A DNA stretch of 64,000 nt from an uncultured Clostridia bacterium (GCA_934675735.1 CAKURR010000003.1:62001-126000), one strand, 5' to 3'. Positions 25,752 through 33,970 are shown, counted from the first letter of the stretch. Notes: generated by a model not told the origin, from the sequence alone. Numbers and translations are program-made.

Positions 25752-28355
25752 ATGCAGGAATTTAGACCGATTGACTGTGTGGAAGCGCTTCAGGAGCGCA
25801 TGGCCCTCATGCGCAAGGCGCAGCGCGAGTTTGCGACGTTCACGCAGGAGCAGGTGGATCACATCTTCTTTGAAGCGGCGATGGCGGCCAACAAGGCGCG
25901 CATTCCGCTGGCCAAGATGGCGGTCGAGGAGACCGGCATGGGTGTGATGGAGGACAAGGTCATCAAGAACCACTACGCCAGCGAGTATATTTATCACGCC
26001 TACCGCAACACCAAGACGGTCGGCGTGCTGGAAGAGGACGCAGCGTTCGGCATCAAAAAAATTGCCGAGCCGATTGGTCTGGTCGCGGCGGTCATCCCGA
26101 CGACGAACCCGACGTCCACGGCGATTTTCAAGGCGCTGCTCTGCCTCAAGACTCGCAACGCCATCCTCATCAGCCCGCATCCGCGCGCCAAGAAATGCAC
26201 GGCGGAGGCCGCGCGCATTGTGTATGAGGCGGCGGTCAAGGCGGGCGCGCCCGAAGGCATCATCGGCTGCATCGAGTTTCCGAGTCTGGAACTGACGGGC
26301 GAGCTGATGCACGAAGCGGATATCATCCTCGCCACGGGCGGCCCGGGCATGGTGCACGCGGCGTATTCCTCCGGCAAACCGGCGCTGGGCGTCGGCGCGG
26401 GCAACACGCCCGTCATCATCGACGAAACGGCGGATATCAAGCTGGCAGTCAGCTCCATCATCCATTCCAAGACGTTTGACAACGGTATGATCTGCGCTTC
26501 CGAGCAGAGCGTGACGGTGCTGGACAGCGTCTATGACGAGGTGCGCGCGGAGTTTGCGCGCCGCGGCTGCCACTTCCTCAAGGACGACGAGCTGGATAAG
26601 GTGCGCCATACGATTCTCATCAACGGCGCGCTGAACGCGAAAATCGTCGGCCAGAGCGCGCACACCATTGCGCAGCTGGCGGGCGTGGATGTGCCGGAGG
26701 AGACGAAAATCCTCATCGGCGAGGTGGAGAGCGTCGAGCTTTCCGAAGAGTTTGCGCACGAGAAGCTTTCTCCGGTGCTGGCGATGTATCACGCGAAGGA
26801 CTTCGACGAGGCGCTCGACAAGGCCGAAAAGCTCGTCTGCGACGGCGGCCACGGCCACACCGCGTCGCTGTACATCCATCCGGCGCAGAAGGAAAAAATC
26901 ATGAAGCATGCGGAGCGCATGGAAGCCTGCCGCATCGTCATCAACACGCCGAGCAGCTTCGGCGGCATCGGCGACCTGTATAACTTCAAGATGGCGCCGT
27001 CGCTGACGCTGGGCTGCGGCACATGGGGCGGCAACTCCGTCTCCGAAAACGTCGGCGTGAAGCATCTGCTCAATGTCAAAACCGTTGCCGAGAGGAGAGA
27101 GAACATGCTCTGGTTCCGCGCGCCGCAGAAGGTGTATTTCAAGAAGGGCTGCATGCCGGTGGCGCTCGACGAGCTGGGCACGGTGCTGGGCAAGAAGAAG
27201 TGCTTCATCGTCACCGATACTTTCCTCTACAAGAACGGCTACGTCGCGCCGATTGAGAAAAAGCTCGACGAGCTGGGCATTCAGCATACCTGCTTCTACG
27301 ACGTCGCGCCCGACCCGAACCTCTCGTCCGCGCTCAAGGGCGCGCAGGCGATGCGCCTGTTCGAGCCGGACTGCATCATCGCGCTGGGCGGCGGCTCGGC
27401 GATGGACGCGGGCAAAATCATGTGGGTGATGTATGAGCACCCCGAAGTGGATTTCCTCGATATGGCGATGCGCTTTATGGATATCCGCAAGCGCGTCTAC
27501 ACCTTCCCGAAGATGGGCGAAAAGGCGTATTTCGTCGCGATTCCGACCTCTTCCGGCACGGGCTCGGAGGTCACGCCGTTCGCCGTCATCACCGACGACC
27601 GCACGGGCACGAAGTATCCGCTGGCGGATTACGAGCTGCTGCCGAACATGGCGATTGTCGATGCGGATAACATGATGAACCAGCCGCGCGGGCTGACCTC
27701 CGCTTCGGGCGTTGACGTGCTGACCCACGGTCTGGAAGCCTACGCCTCGATGATGGCGACGGATTACACCGACGGTCTGGCGCTCAAGTCGATGAAGAAC
27801 GTGTTTGATTACCTGCCGCGCGCCTACGAATACGGCGCGGCCGATCCGGAAGCGCGCCAGAAGATGGCCGACGCATCCTGCATGGCGGGCATGGCGTTCG
27901 CCAACGCGTTCCTGGGCGTCTGCCACTCGATGGCGCACAAGCTCGGCGCGTATCATCACCTGCCGCACGGCGTGGCCAACGCGCTGATGATTTGCCACGT
28001 GCTGCGCTACAACGCGGCGGAAGTGCCGGCGAAGATGGGCACCTTCCCGCAGTATGACCACCCGCATACGCTGGCCCGTTATGCCGAGTGCGCGCGCTTC
28101 TGCGGCGTCTGCGGCAAGGACGACGAGGAGACGCTCGACCTGTTCATCGATAAGATTGAGGATTTGAAGGCGAAGGTCGGCATCAAGAAATCCATCGCGG
28201 AATACGGCATCAGCGAGGAGGCCTTCATGAGCACGCTGGACCGGATGGTCGAGGACGCGTTCGACGACCAGTGCACGGGCGCGAACCCGCGCTATCCGCT
28301 GCTCAAGGAAATCAAGGCGATGTATCTCAAGGCGTACTACGGCGAAAAGGCGTAA
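25752..28355 (+). CDS. adhE: Bifunctional acetaldehyde-CoA / alcohol dehydrogenase
   Basis: An 867-residue protein. The N-terminal half is a CoA-acylating aldehyde dehydrogenase with the catalytic Cys in NGMICASEQSV and the cofactor segment VAAVIPTTNPTSTA. The C-terminal half is an iron-dependent alcohol dehydrogenase with NAD motif ALGGGSAMDAGK and metal ligands in LTHGLEAY and CHSMAHKLGAYHHLPHG. It reduces acetyl-CoA to ethanol, re-oxidising two NADH in fermentation, and forms spirosomes. AGGAGG 9 bases before ATG 25752. The next gene follows after 15 bases and is probably co-transcribed. Confidence 0.97.
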   Translation: MQEFRPIDCVEALQERMALMRKAQREFATFTQEQVDHIFFEAAMAANKARIPLAKMAVEETGMGVMEDKVIKNHYASEYIYHAYRNTKTVGVLEEDAAFGIKKIAEPIGLVAAVIPTTNPTSTAIFKALLCLKTRNAILISPHPRAKKCTAEAARIVYEAAVKAGAPEGIIGCIEFPSLELTGELMHEADIILATGGPGMVHAAYSSGKPALGVGAGNTPVIIDETADIKLAVSSIIHSKTFDNGMICASEQSVTVLDSVYDEVRAEFARRGCHFLKDDELDKVRHTILINGALNAKIVGQSAHTIAQLAGVDVPEETKILIGEVESVELSEEFAHEKLSPVLAMYHAKDFDEALDKAEKLVCDGGHGHTASLYIHPAQKEKIMKHAERMEACRIVINTPSSFGGIGDLYNFKMAPSLTLGCGTWGGNSVSENVGVKHLLNVKTVAERRENMLWFRAPQKVYFKKGCMPVALDELGTVLGKKKCFIVTDTFLYKNGYVAPIEKKLDELGIQHTCFYDVAPDPNLSSALKGAQAMRLFEPDCIIALGGGSAMDAGKIMWVMYEHPEVDFLDMAMRFMDIRKRVYTFPKMGEKAYFVAIPTSSGTGSEVTPFAVITDDRTGTKYPLADYELLPNMAIVDADNMMNQPRGLTSASGVDVLTHGLEAYASMMATDYTDGLALKSMKNVFDYLPRAYEYGAADPEARQKMADASCMAGMAFANAFLGVCHSMAHKLGAYHHLPHGVANALMICHVLRYNAAEVPAKMGTFPQYDHPHTLARYAECARFCGVCGKDDEETLDLFIDKIEDLKAKVGIKKSIAEYGISEEAFMSTLDRMVEDAFDDQCTGANPRYPLLKEIKAMYLKAYYGEKA

Positions 28356-28370
28356 GGAGGAATCCCCCAA

Positions 28371-29120
28371 ATGAGCAAGGAAATCATCGTGGAGCGCGGC
28401 ACCAAGACGGTGTACCGCGAGGGCAACAAGATTATCAAGCAGTTCAAGGCGGGCTATCCCAAGAGCGCCGTCATCAAAGAGGCGTTCAACCATGCCTTGG
28501 CGGAGGAATCCGGCCTGAATGTGCCCGCGCTGCTGGAGGTGAAGAACACCGGCGAGGGCTGGGCGCTGGTCATCGAGGCCGTTGAGGGCAAGACGATGGC
28601 GCAGCTGATGGCCGAGCAGCCGGAGAACCTGGAAGCGCTGATGGCGCAGTTCGTCGAGATTCAGAGCGACATCCATCGCCACACCTGCAAGCAGATGGGC
28701 CGCCTGAAGGATAAGCTGAACGCGCAGATTTCGTCTCTGCGCGACGAGCTGGACGCAAGCACCCGCTACGAGCTGCATGTGCGCCTTGAAAACATGAAGC
28801 CGCACACCAAAATCACGCACGGCGACTTCAACCCGACCAACGTGCTCATCGGCACGGACGGCAAGGTGTATATCCTCGACTGGGCGCACGCCGCCATCGG
28901 CAACGCATCCGCCGACGCGGCCATGACCTATCTCCAGTTCGCGCTGGAGGACCAGAAAAAGGCCGACCTGTATTTGAAGCTCTTCTGTAAGAAGAACGAT
29001 ATCGCCATGCAGTATGTGCAGCGCTGGCTGCCCATCGTCGCCGCCGCGCAGATGACCAAGAAGCACGGCGAGGAAAAGTCGTTCCTGACCGGCTGGACAC
29101 AGGTTGTGGAGTTTGAGTGA
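28371..29120 (+). CDS. Small APH/choline-kinase-like phosphotransferase
   Basis: A 249-residue protein with kinase-like fold. The catalytic loop is ITHGDFNPTNVLIG and the metal-binding Asp is in VYILDWAHAAIGNASAD. The N-lobe has the Lys-containing KIIKQFKAGYPKSAVIKEA. It follows adhE closely (AAGGAGG, 10-base spacing). This type can phosphorylate small molecules (aminoglycosides, choline, sugars) or occasionally proteins; the substrate is unknown. Co-transcription with adhE is unusual and may link it to fermentation control. Confidence 0.8.
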   Translation: MSKEIIVERGTKTVYREGNKIIKQFKAGYPKSAVIKEAFNHALAEESGLNVPALLEVKNTGEGWALVIEAVEGKTMAQLMAEQPENLEALMAQFVEIQSDIHRHTCKQMGRLKDKLNAQISSLRDELDASTRYELHVRLENMKPHTKITHGDFNPTNVLIGTDGKVYILDWAHAAIGNASADAAMTYLQFALEDQKKADLYLKLFCKKNDIAMQYVQRWLPIVAAAQMTKKHGEEKSFLTGWTQVVEFE

Positions 29121-29145
29121 TACACTTCCGCCATCTTCGACGGTT

Positions 29146-29171
29146 CCCTCCCCTGAAAAGGGGAGGGTTTT
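29146..29171 (+). terminator. Terminator of adhE-kinase operon
   Basis: CCCTCCCC / GGGGAGGG with a 6-base loop, followed by TTTTG. Confidence 0.92.
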
Positions 29172-29273
29172 GTTTGAAGAGAATCCGAAATAAGCCCAAA
29201 CGTCACAAAAAATCGACGCGCGATGCTGTTATGCAAATTCTCAGCTCTGCTTGTTTATACAAAATATATATGA

Positions 29274-29423
29274 GAGAAATCCAAGAACCTCAGGTTTTTG
29301 TGGGGGATTGGAGTCATGCGCCCGCTGGGCGGGGAAAAGCATGGCGGAAATCGCAAGGAGCCGGAACGGCAACTATGCGAGTTTCCCGGACTTGGGGGCA
29401 AAGCCCCAACGTTTCCTTCTCTT
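29274..29423 (+). repeat. Palindromic repeat unit interrupted by a second repeat
   Basis: The first hairpin (CAAGAACCTCAGG, imperfect) is at about 29280-29298 and the second (TTGGGGGCAAAGCCCCAA) at about 29393-29410. Between them lies a different element, GGAAATCGCAAGGAGC...CTATGCGAGTTTCC (about 29347-29390), which recurs inverted at 34040-34085. One repeat appears to have inserted into the other. The 412-base gap contains no gene. Confidence 0.65.
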
Positions 29424-29447
29424 TTTGACGCGAGTCAGCGTTTTTCG

Positions 29448-29475
29448 TTGACATTCATGCGCCCGACGTGATAAA
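29448..29475 (+). promoter_or_regulatory. Putative promoter of nitroreductase-like gene
   Basis: TTGACA (29448-29453) with GATAAA at 29470-29475, 16-base spacing. The -10 box is weak. Confidence 0.5.
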
Positions 29476-29532
29476 GTATACGCGTATGAATTTGAGGGCG
29501 TCTGCCCTTTTGAAACAGGGAGCGGTTTGCAG

Positions 29533-30249
29533 ATGTTTGAACTTGGCATTCAGAAAAATTGGATTGACGCGCTCTATGCGCGCAGCTCGGTTCGCCAGTA
29601 TACCGGCGCGCCGGATAAAGAGCAGCTCGATAAACTCGGCGAGACCTGCCGCAAGCTCAGCTGGCAGGGCATTAAAATCCGCATGTTTAAGGGCCCGGGC
29701 CTCAAGAGCCAGATTAAGGGTACGGATGTTTACGCCGTCATCATCGCCAAGCGCGGCACGCCGATGGAGGTCGAAGGCTTCATGGGCGAAGCGCTCGTGC
29801 TGGAGGCCACGTCGATGGGGCTGGGCACGTGCTGGCTCGGCGCGGGCTTCTATCCGGATATCATCAACCGCAACGTCGATTTGCAGACGGATGAAGCCGT
29901 GCATTGCGTGATTTCCATCGGCAAGGCTAATCTGCCCGCCTTTGCACCCAAGCGCAAGGAGCTGGCGAAGGTCTGCGGCATGAACGAGGAGCAGCTCGGT
30001 CAGCTCGGCGCATGGCAGAAGGAAGCCGTGCTCGCCGCGCGCCTTGCGCCCAGCGCCATCAACCAGCAGCCGTGGAAAATCGTCGCGGATAAGACCAGCG
30101 TGTCGATTCTGGAAACGACTGTGCTCTATAAGAAGTACGCCCCGCTGGACCGCGGCATCTGCATGCTGCACGCCGCCGTCGGCGCGGCCAAGGCCGGACG
30201 CACCGCCATTTGGAAAAAGGTGGACGGCGGATACGCGATGAAGGCGTAA
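29533..30249 (+). CDS. Nitroreductase-family flavoprotein
   Basis: A 238-residue protein. ATG 29533 is 10 bases from GGGAG; TTG 29527 is too close. The FMN-site motif RSSVRQYTG is at the N-terminus and ARLAPSAINQQPWKIV, which is usually at the N-terminus of canonical nitroreductases, is at about residue 175. The arrangement is that of the longer nitroreductase group that carries two half-domains in one chain. It probably reduces nitro or quinone compounds with NAD(P)H and FMN; the physiological substrate is unknown. Confidence 0.85.
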   Translation: MFELGIQKNWIDALYARSSVRQYTGAPDKEQLDKLGETCRKLSWQGIKIRMFKGPGLKSQIKGTDVYAVIIAKRGTPMEVEGFMGEALVLEATSMGLGTCWLGAGFYPDIINRNVDLQTDEAVHCVISIGKANLPAFAPKRKELAKVCGMNEEQLGQLGAWQKEAVLAARLAPSAINQQPWKIVADKTSVSILETTVLYKKYAPLDRGICMLHAAVGAAKAGRTAIWKKVDGGYAMKA

Positions 30250-30339
30250 GCGGCCTGAGGCCGCATCCACTTCCGCCGAAGATGTGCGATTATTTTGGGA
30301 GTTTTTTACACGCGTCCCAACTGTACATGGAAAAGAATC

Positions 30340-30374
30340 TCGCGTCAGCTTTGTGAGGGGCTGACGCGATTTTT
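30340..30374 (+). terminator. Terminator after nitroreductase-like gene
   Basis: TCGCGTCAGC / GCTGACGCGA with a 10-base loop, followed by TTTTT. Confidence 0.9.
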
Positions 30375-30424
30375 AGTATAAAAAAAGCCTGTCGGTTTAT
30401 CCTACCCGAAAAGGGGAGAGGAAT

Positions 30425-31150
30425 ATGCTGACAGGCTTTTTGCGGACAATTGTGCTCTTTTTTGTGACGGCGGTGGTGCTGCGGCTGATGGGCAAGCGGC
30501 AGCTGGCGCAGCTTCAGCCGTATGAAGTGGTCATCACGCTGATGATTTCGGATTTGGCGACGCTGCCGATGGCGGATGTGGAAATTCCGCTGCTGAGCGG
30601 CGTGGTTTCGATATTGACGCTGCTGCTGGTGCACAGCCTGCTCAGCGCGCTTTCGTATGCGAGCATGAGGATGCGGCGAATCATCTGCGGCAGGCCGAGC
30701 GTGTTGGTGCGCGACGGCAAAATCTGCGAAAAGGAGCTGGCGAAGCTCTGTTTCGACCTCTCGGATTTGATGGAGGGCATGCGCTCGGGCGGCGTAATCG
30801 GGCTGAGCGAGGCGGGAAGCGTCGTTTTGGAGACAAACGGTTCGCTGAGCGTGTTCCCGTCGGCGGATAATCGGCCCGCGACGCGCAAGGAGATGAAGCT
30901 GCCGCAGGTTTACGACGGGATTCCGCTGACGCTGATTCTCGACGGGCAGATACAGGAGCGGAGCATGCGCATTGCGGGGCTTGAGCCGGGCTGGCTGCGG
31001 CGGATTTTGCAAGACCAGGGGATCGCACGGGACAAGGATGTGCTGATTGCGACGCTGGATACACAGGGAAGCCTGCTCGTGCAGGAGAAGGGCGACGACG
31101 GGCGGCTGCTGACGCTGGATGTGCTCAAGCCGGGGCAGGTGAGGTGGTAA
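30425..31150 (+). CDS. DUF421 membrane protein (YetF/YcaP-like)
   Basis: A 241-residue protein. Three TM helices in the first 80 residues include the family signature VLRLMGKRQLAQLQPYEVV, followed by a cytoplasmic domain with the typical GRPSVLVRDGKI and the repeated LDGQIQERSMRIAGL segment. Family members are of unknown role; in Bacillus, YetF relatives are linked to spores. GGGGAGAGG precedes the ATG. The next gene starts 1 base after the stop. Confidence 0.88.
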   Translation: MLTGFLRTIVLFFVTAVVLRLMGKRQLAQLQPYEVVITLMISDLATLPMADVEIPLLSGVVSILTLLLVHSLLSALSYASMRMRRIICGRPSVLVRDGKICEKELAKLCFDLSDLMEGMRSGGVIGLSEAGSVVLETNGSLSVFPSADNRPATRKEMKLPQVYDGIPLTLILDGQIQERSMRIAGLEPGWLRRILQDQGIARDKDVLIATLDTQGSLLVQEKGDDGRLLTLDVLKPGQVRW

Positions 31151-31151
31151 C

Positions 31152-31535
31152 ATGCGCAAGAAAATCATCACGGTGGCGGTGACGCTGCTGCTGCTCGGCC
31201 TGCTCAGTGCGGTGGAGCAGATGGCCGTAAAGCGGCTGACGGATGACGCGATGGCGAAAACGCAGGAGATTCTCTTTTTGCTGGGGCAGAATGAAATGGA
31301 GCGCGGGCTTGAGCGCGCGCGGGAGATGGACGCATGGTGGGATAAGGAAGCGCCGAACGCGGAGCTGATTATCAACCATGCGGCGACGGACGACGTGCGG
31401 TTTACGCTGTCGCGGCTGGTCGCGGCGCTGGAGATGGGGGACAGGGACGACGCGTTTGTCTACGCCCGCGAGCTGGAGGGGAACATCGAGCATGTTTTGG
31501 AGCGGCAGGAGCTGTCGTGGCAGAACTTATTGTAA
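31152..31535 (+). CDS. DUF4363-like membrane-anchored small protein
   Basis: A 127-residue protein with one N-terminal TM segment (IITVAVTLLLLGLLSAVEQ) followed by a helical external domain (WWDKEAPNAELIINH, then LSRLVAALEMGDRDDAFVYA). It directly follows the DUF421 gene, the arrangement expected for the DUF421-DUF4363 pair in Clostridia. Function unknown; probably partner of the DUF421 protein. Confidence 0.8.
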   Translation: MRKKIITVAVTLLLLGLLSAVEQMAVKRLTDDAMAKTQEILFLLGQNEMERGLERAREMDAWWDKEAPNAELIINHAATDDVRFTLSRLVAALEMGDRDDAFVYARELEGNIEHVLERQELSWQNLL

Positions 31536-31607
31536 AATTGTTTTGTGCTGAAAAATAAATCTGTATAGAAGGTGCAGATTTGCAGTTGGGGAACGCGCTC
31601 CGCTGGG

Positions 31608-31661
31608 CTTAGGGGATTAGGGGGAGATTTCGACCTCTCCCCCTTAAATCCCCTAAGAACC
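31608..31661. repeat. Large intergenic inverted repeat
   Basis: CTTAGGGGAT on the left pairs with ATCCCCTAAG on the right, and inside them GGGGGAGA pairs with TCTCCCCC around a TTTCGACC loop. The long near-perfect hairpin lies after the DUF4363 gene and may end its transcript, but there is no T-run. Confidence 0.7.
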
Positions 31662-31746
31662 CCATAACCCCTTCTGAAACGACCAGGGCTGTGGCCCTGG
31701 ACCCTGGGCTTAAATACGAAAAAATCCGGCAACGAAGTTGCCGGAT

Positions 31747-31804
31747 AGCGGGAAGTCCAGAAACCTCAGGTTTCTGGTGGGTTTTAGGGCGAAGCCCTAA
31801 CGTA
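31747..31804 (+). repeat. Intergenic palindromic repeat unit
   Basis: CCAGAAACCTCAGGTTTCTGG followed by TTAGGGCGAAGCCCTAA and CGT. Same two-hairpin order as at 23895; both stems carry compensatory changes (AGAA/TTCT; AGGGC/GCCCT). It abuts the stop of the HD-domain gene. Confidence 0.8.
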
Positions 31805-31806
31805 TT

Positions 31807-32379
31807 TTACAGCGCTGCAACCGCGGCGGCAATCGCCGCTTCGTCGGGCTTCATCGCTTCGAGTGTGCGGGAGAGCAGGTCGTCCAGCTCCCAGCCGAGC
31901 ATCTCTGCGCCCTGCGCGATGACCTCGCGGGAACAGCCCGACGCAAACCCCTTCGACTTGTATTTTTTCTTGAGGCTCTTCAAATCCATGTCCGTGATGC
32001 TGCCGGAGGGGCGCATCTTCGCGCACGCGCCGATGAGGCCCGTCAGCTCGTCGCAGGCGAAAAGCACTTTTTCCATCTCGTGTTCCGGCTTCACATCGAC
32101 GCAAAGTCCGTAACCGTGGCAGACAACCGCGTGAATCAAACGGTCGTCCGCGCCGCCCTCTTTGAGCAGCTCGACGCACTTTTTGCAGTGCTCGTTCGGC
32201 CAATGTTCAAAATCGATGTCGTGCAAAAGGCCGACAATCGCCCAGAAATCGGCTTCGTCGCCGTAACCCAAATCATTCGCCATTCGGCGCATGACGTTTG
32301 AAACGGTCAGCGCGTGGGTGATGTGAAACGGTTCGCTGTTGTATTTGCGCAGCAGGGCAAACGCCTCGTCATAAGTCAT
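31807..32379 (-). CDS. HD-domain hydrolase
   Basis: A 190-residue cytoplasmic protein. ATG 32379 has AAAGGAG 9 bases upstream. The metal-binding pattern is HITHALTVSNVMRRMA (first His), GLLHDIDFEHWPNEH (His-Asp) and a later AVVCHGYG and LFACDELTGL. HDIG-type proteins hydrolyse phosphate esters of nucleotides or small molecules. A longer in-frame upstream extension crosses the promoter and is not real. Substrate unknown. Confidence 0.9.
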   Translation of the reverse strand: MTYDEAFALLRKYNSEPFHITHALTVSNVMRRMANDLGYGDEADFWAIVGLLHDIDFEHWPNEHCKKCVELLKEGGADDRLIHAVVCHGYGLCVDVKPEHEMEKVLFACDELTGLIGACAKMRPSGSITDMDLKSLKKKYKSKGFASGCSREVIAQGAEMLGWELDDLLSRTLEAMKPDEAAIAAAVAAL

Positions 32380-32418
32380 GAATAACACTCCTTTGGCGGA
32401 TGAAATCGCATGCCTCGT

Positions 32419-32447
32419 ATTATAGCGGAGAGAAGTCACACTGTCAA
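32419..32447 (-). promoter_or_regulatory. Promoter of HD-domain gene
   Basis: Minus-strand perfect TTGACA and TATAAT, 17-base spacing, 40 bases before the start codon. Confidence 0.9.
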
Positions 32448-32571
32448 GCATACAAATCCGACATGAAAACAGAATGCGAATCAAATTCAAAACAAAATGC
32501 AAAAGTGAAATGAAATCATCTGAAAAACGAGAACCAAAGAAATTCTGCAACATAAATCATGCAAAAACAGA

Positions 32572-32600
32572 TTGACAAACCGAAAGAGGCGTCGTATAAT
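32572..32600 (+). promoter_or_regulatory. Consensus promoter of a candidate small RNA
   Basis: Perfect TTGACA (32572-32577) and TATAAT (32595-32600), 17-base spacing, pointing away from the HD gene into a 120-base stretch with no gene. Confidence 0.85.
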
Positions 32601-32606
32601 AATCCC

Positions 32607-32726
32607 ATCGACGGAACGCAGAACCGTCGCAATCGCAGGCGCTTGCGCAGAAGGGCCTGCGGCTGGTGTTTCTCTTTCTTTCTCCTCTTCATCAAAAAAG
32701 CGGCCGAACAAGTCGGTCGCTTTTTT
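32607..32726 (+). ncRNA. Candidate small RNA 1 (unclassified)
   Basis: A transcript from the promoter at 32572 would start near 32607 and end at AAAAAAGCGGCCGA / TCGGTCGCTTTTTT (about 32694-32726). Between them CGACGG / CCGTCG forms a first hairpin and CGCAGGC / GCCTGCG a second, followed by a pyrimidine-rich single-stranded stretch (TTTCTCTTTCTTTCTCC). No ORF with an RBS is present. It does not show the conserved features of SRP RNA, 6S RNA, tmRNA or RNase P RNA. The terminator also serves recR from the other side. Confidence 0.6.
32694..32726 (-). terminator. Bidirectional terminator (small RNA 1 and ybaB-recR)
   Basis: The stem is flanked by A6 on the left and T6 on the right, so it works on both strands; the recR stop at 32728 is 1 base away. 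Confidence 0.85.
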
Positions 32727-32727
32727 G

Positions 32728-33327
32728 TTACATTTGCGTTCGGCCTTCCATCGCCTTGGCCAGCGTCACTTCGTCGGTATATTCCAAATCGCCGCCGACG
32801 GGCAGGCCGTGCGCGATGCGCGTGACCAGAATGCCCATCGGCTTGAGCAGGCGGGCGATATAACTCGCCGTCGCTTCACCTTCGATATCCGGATTGGTCG
32901 CCAAAATGACCTCGTGGATATCCTCCTTGCCGACGCGGGCAAGCAGCTCGCGGATGCGGATATCCTCCGGCCCGATGCCCTCCATGGGGGAGATGGTGCC
33001 GTGCAGCACGTGGTAGCAGCCCTTGAAATCGCGCATGCGTTCCATCGCCGCCACGTCGCGGGGGTCGCGCACCACGCAGATGACGCCGTTGTGCCGCGCT
33101 TCATCCGCGCAGATTGGGCAGGGATCATCCACCGTGTAGTTGCCGCAGACAGAGCAGTATTTGACCGCCTTGCGGCCCTGCCAGATGGCGCTGGCCAGCT
33201 CGTGCACCTGATCTTCCGGCAGGGAGACGATGTGATACGCCAGCCGCTGCGCGGTCTTTGCGCCGATGCCGGGCAGGCGGGAAAGTTGCTGCGCCATCCG
33301 CGCGATGGGTTCAATCTGCCCGGCCAT
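32728..33327 (-). CDS. recR: Recombination mediator protein RecR
   Basis: A 199-residue protein of standard length. The helix-hairpin-helix LSRLPGIGAKTAQRLAYHI is at the N-terminus, the zinc cysteines are YCSVCGNYTVDDPCPIC, and the Toprim part has VVRDPRDVAAMER and ILATNPDIEGEATASYIA. With RecF/RecO it loads RecA at gapped DNA. It starts 2 bases after the ybaB stop. The usual upstream dnaX is not present here. Confidence 0.97.
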   Translation of the reverse strand: MAGQIEPIARMAQQLSRLPGIGAKTAQRLAYHIVSLPEDQVHELASAIWQGRKAVKYCSVCGNYTVDDPCPICADEARHNGVICVVRDPRDVAAMERMRDFKGCYHVLHGTISPMEGIGPEDIRIRELLARVGKEDIHEVILATNPDIEGEATASYIARLLKPMGILVTRIAHGLPVGGDLEYTDEVTLAKAMEGRTQM

Positions 33328-33329
33328 GA

Positions 33330-33668
33330 TTAAAACATCCCGCCCATGCCGGCGCCGCCGATTTTGGCCATCTCGCTCTCGCGGGTTTCCTCACCCTTCT
33401 TGAGCGCGTCGTTGACGGCCGCGACGATCATATCCTGAAGCATTTCGACCTCTTCCGGATCGACCGCGTCCTTGTCGATGGTCAGGGAGAGCAGCTGGCG
33501 CTTGCCGCTGACCTTGCAGGAAACCGCGCCGCCGCCGGCCGTGCCTTCATACTCGCGCGCGTCGAGGTCTTCCTGCGCCTTCATCATCTGCTGCTGCATC
33601 TTCTGCGCCTGACGCATGAGCTGCTGCATATTGCCGCCCGGAATGCCGGGGAAACCGCCTCTTGCCAT
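33330..33668 (-). CDS. YbaB/EbfC family nucleoid-associated protein
   Basis: A 112-residue protein with a Gly/Met-rich N-terminus, a coiled segment MQQLMRQAQKMQQQMMKAQ and the core LLSLTIDKDAVDPEEVEML plus DMIVAAVNDALKK. It dimerises and binds DNA. AAGGAGG precedes the ATG and a TATAAT (33709-33714, minus) with TTTTCA 17 bases upstream is a likely promoter. Operon with recR, as in most Bacteria, but without dnaX. Confidence 0.93.
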   Translation of the reverse strand: MARGGFPGIPGGNMQQLMRQAQKMQQQMMKAQEDLDAREYEGTAGGGAVSCKVSGKRQLLSLTIDKDAVDPEEVEMLQDMIVAAVNDALKKGEETRESEMAKIGGAGMGGMF

Positions 33669-33782
33669 AATGAAAAATCCTCCTTGAGCATAAAATCATG
33701 CGGATTTCATTATACACCATTCGGGCGGAAATGAAAAGCAGAAAATATGCCTTTCCCAATCGAAGAAAAACGGCTCTGCGAG

Positions 33783-33811
33783 TTGACGCAAAGCCGAAAA
33801 GATGCTAAAAT
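33783..33811 (+). promoter_or_regulatory. Promoter of candidate small RNA 2
   Basis: TTGACG (33783-33788) and TAAAAT (33806-33811), 17-base spacing. Confidence 0.75.
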
Positions 33812-33817
33812 ACAGGC

Positions 33818-33922
33818 AAGTAGGGGAGCTCCTACAGGGTGGAAAACCGCCCCAAACAGTTTTCCTGGGTAAAGTTCCTAAAAAAACCGCCAAGCAGGTG
33901 CTAGCTGCGAGGCGGATTTTTT
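33818..33922 (+). ncRNA. Candidate small RNA 2 (unclassified)
   Basis: A predicted 105-base RNA. First hairpin GTAGG / CCTAC (33820-33835), second GGGTGG-AAAA-CCGCCC (33837-33852), an A-rich linker, then a terminator CCGCC / GGCGG enclosing GCAG / CTGC and followed by TTTTTT. No start codon with an RBS is present. The GGGTGG...ACCGC piece recalls the T-box antiterminator, but there is no specifier loop and no aminoacyl-tRNA or amino-acid gene downstream. Family not recognised. Confidence 0.6.
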
Positions 33923-33970
33923 ATCGTCTGTTTTGCGATAACGTGAATTTGGTTTGAATCGGCTTTTGCA

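Noticed and set aside
25611..29066. 1151-residue open frame on the minus strand opposite adhE and the kinase gene
   Set aside because: It is antisense to two clear genes, is low in complexity (rich in Arg, His, Ala, Val) and has no RBS. It reflects GC-rich codon bias.
32607..32726. SRP (4.5S) RNA at the recR locus
   Set aside because: The conserved SRP loop words (GGTCAGG...GGAAG...AGCAGCC) are missing.
33818..33922. T-box leader interpretation of small RNA 2
   Set aside because: Only a GGGTGG/ACCGC piece fits. There is no stem I or specifier loop, and the next gene is ppk, 460 bases away.
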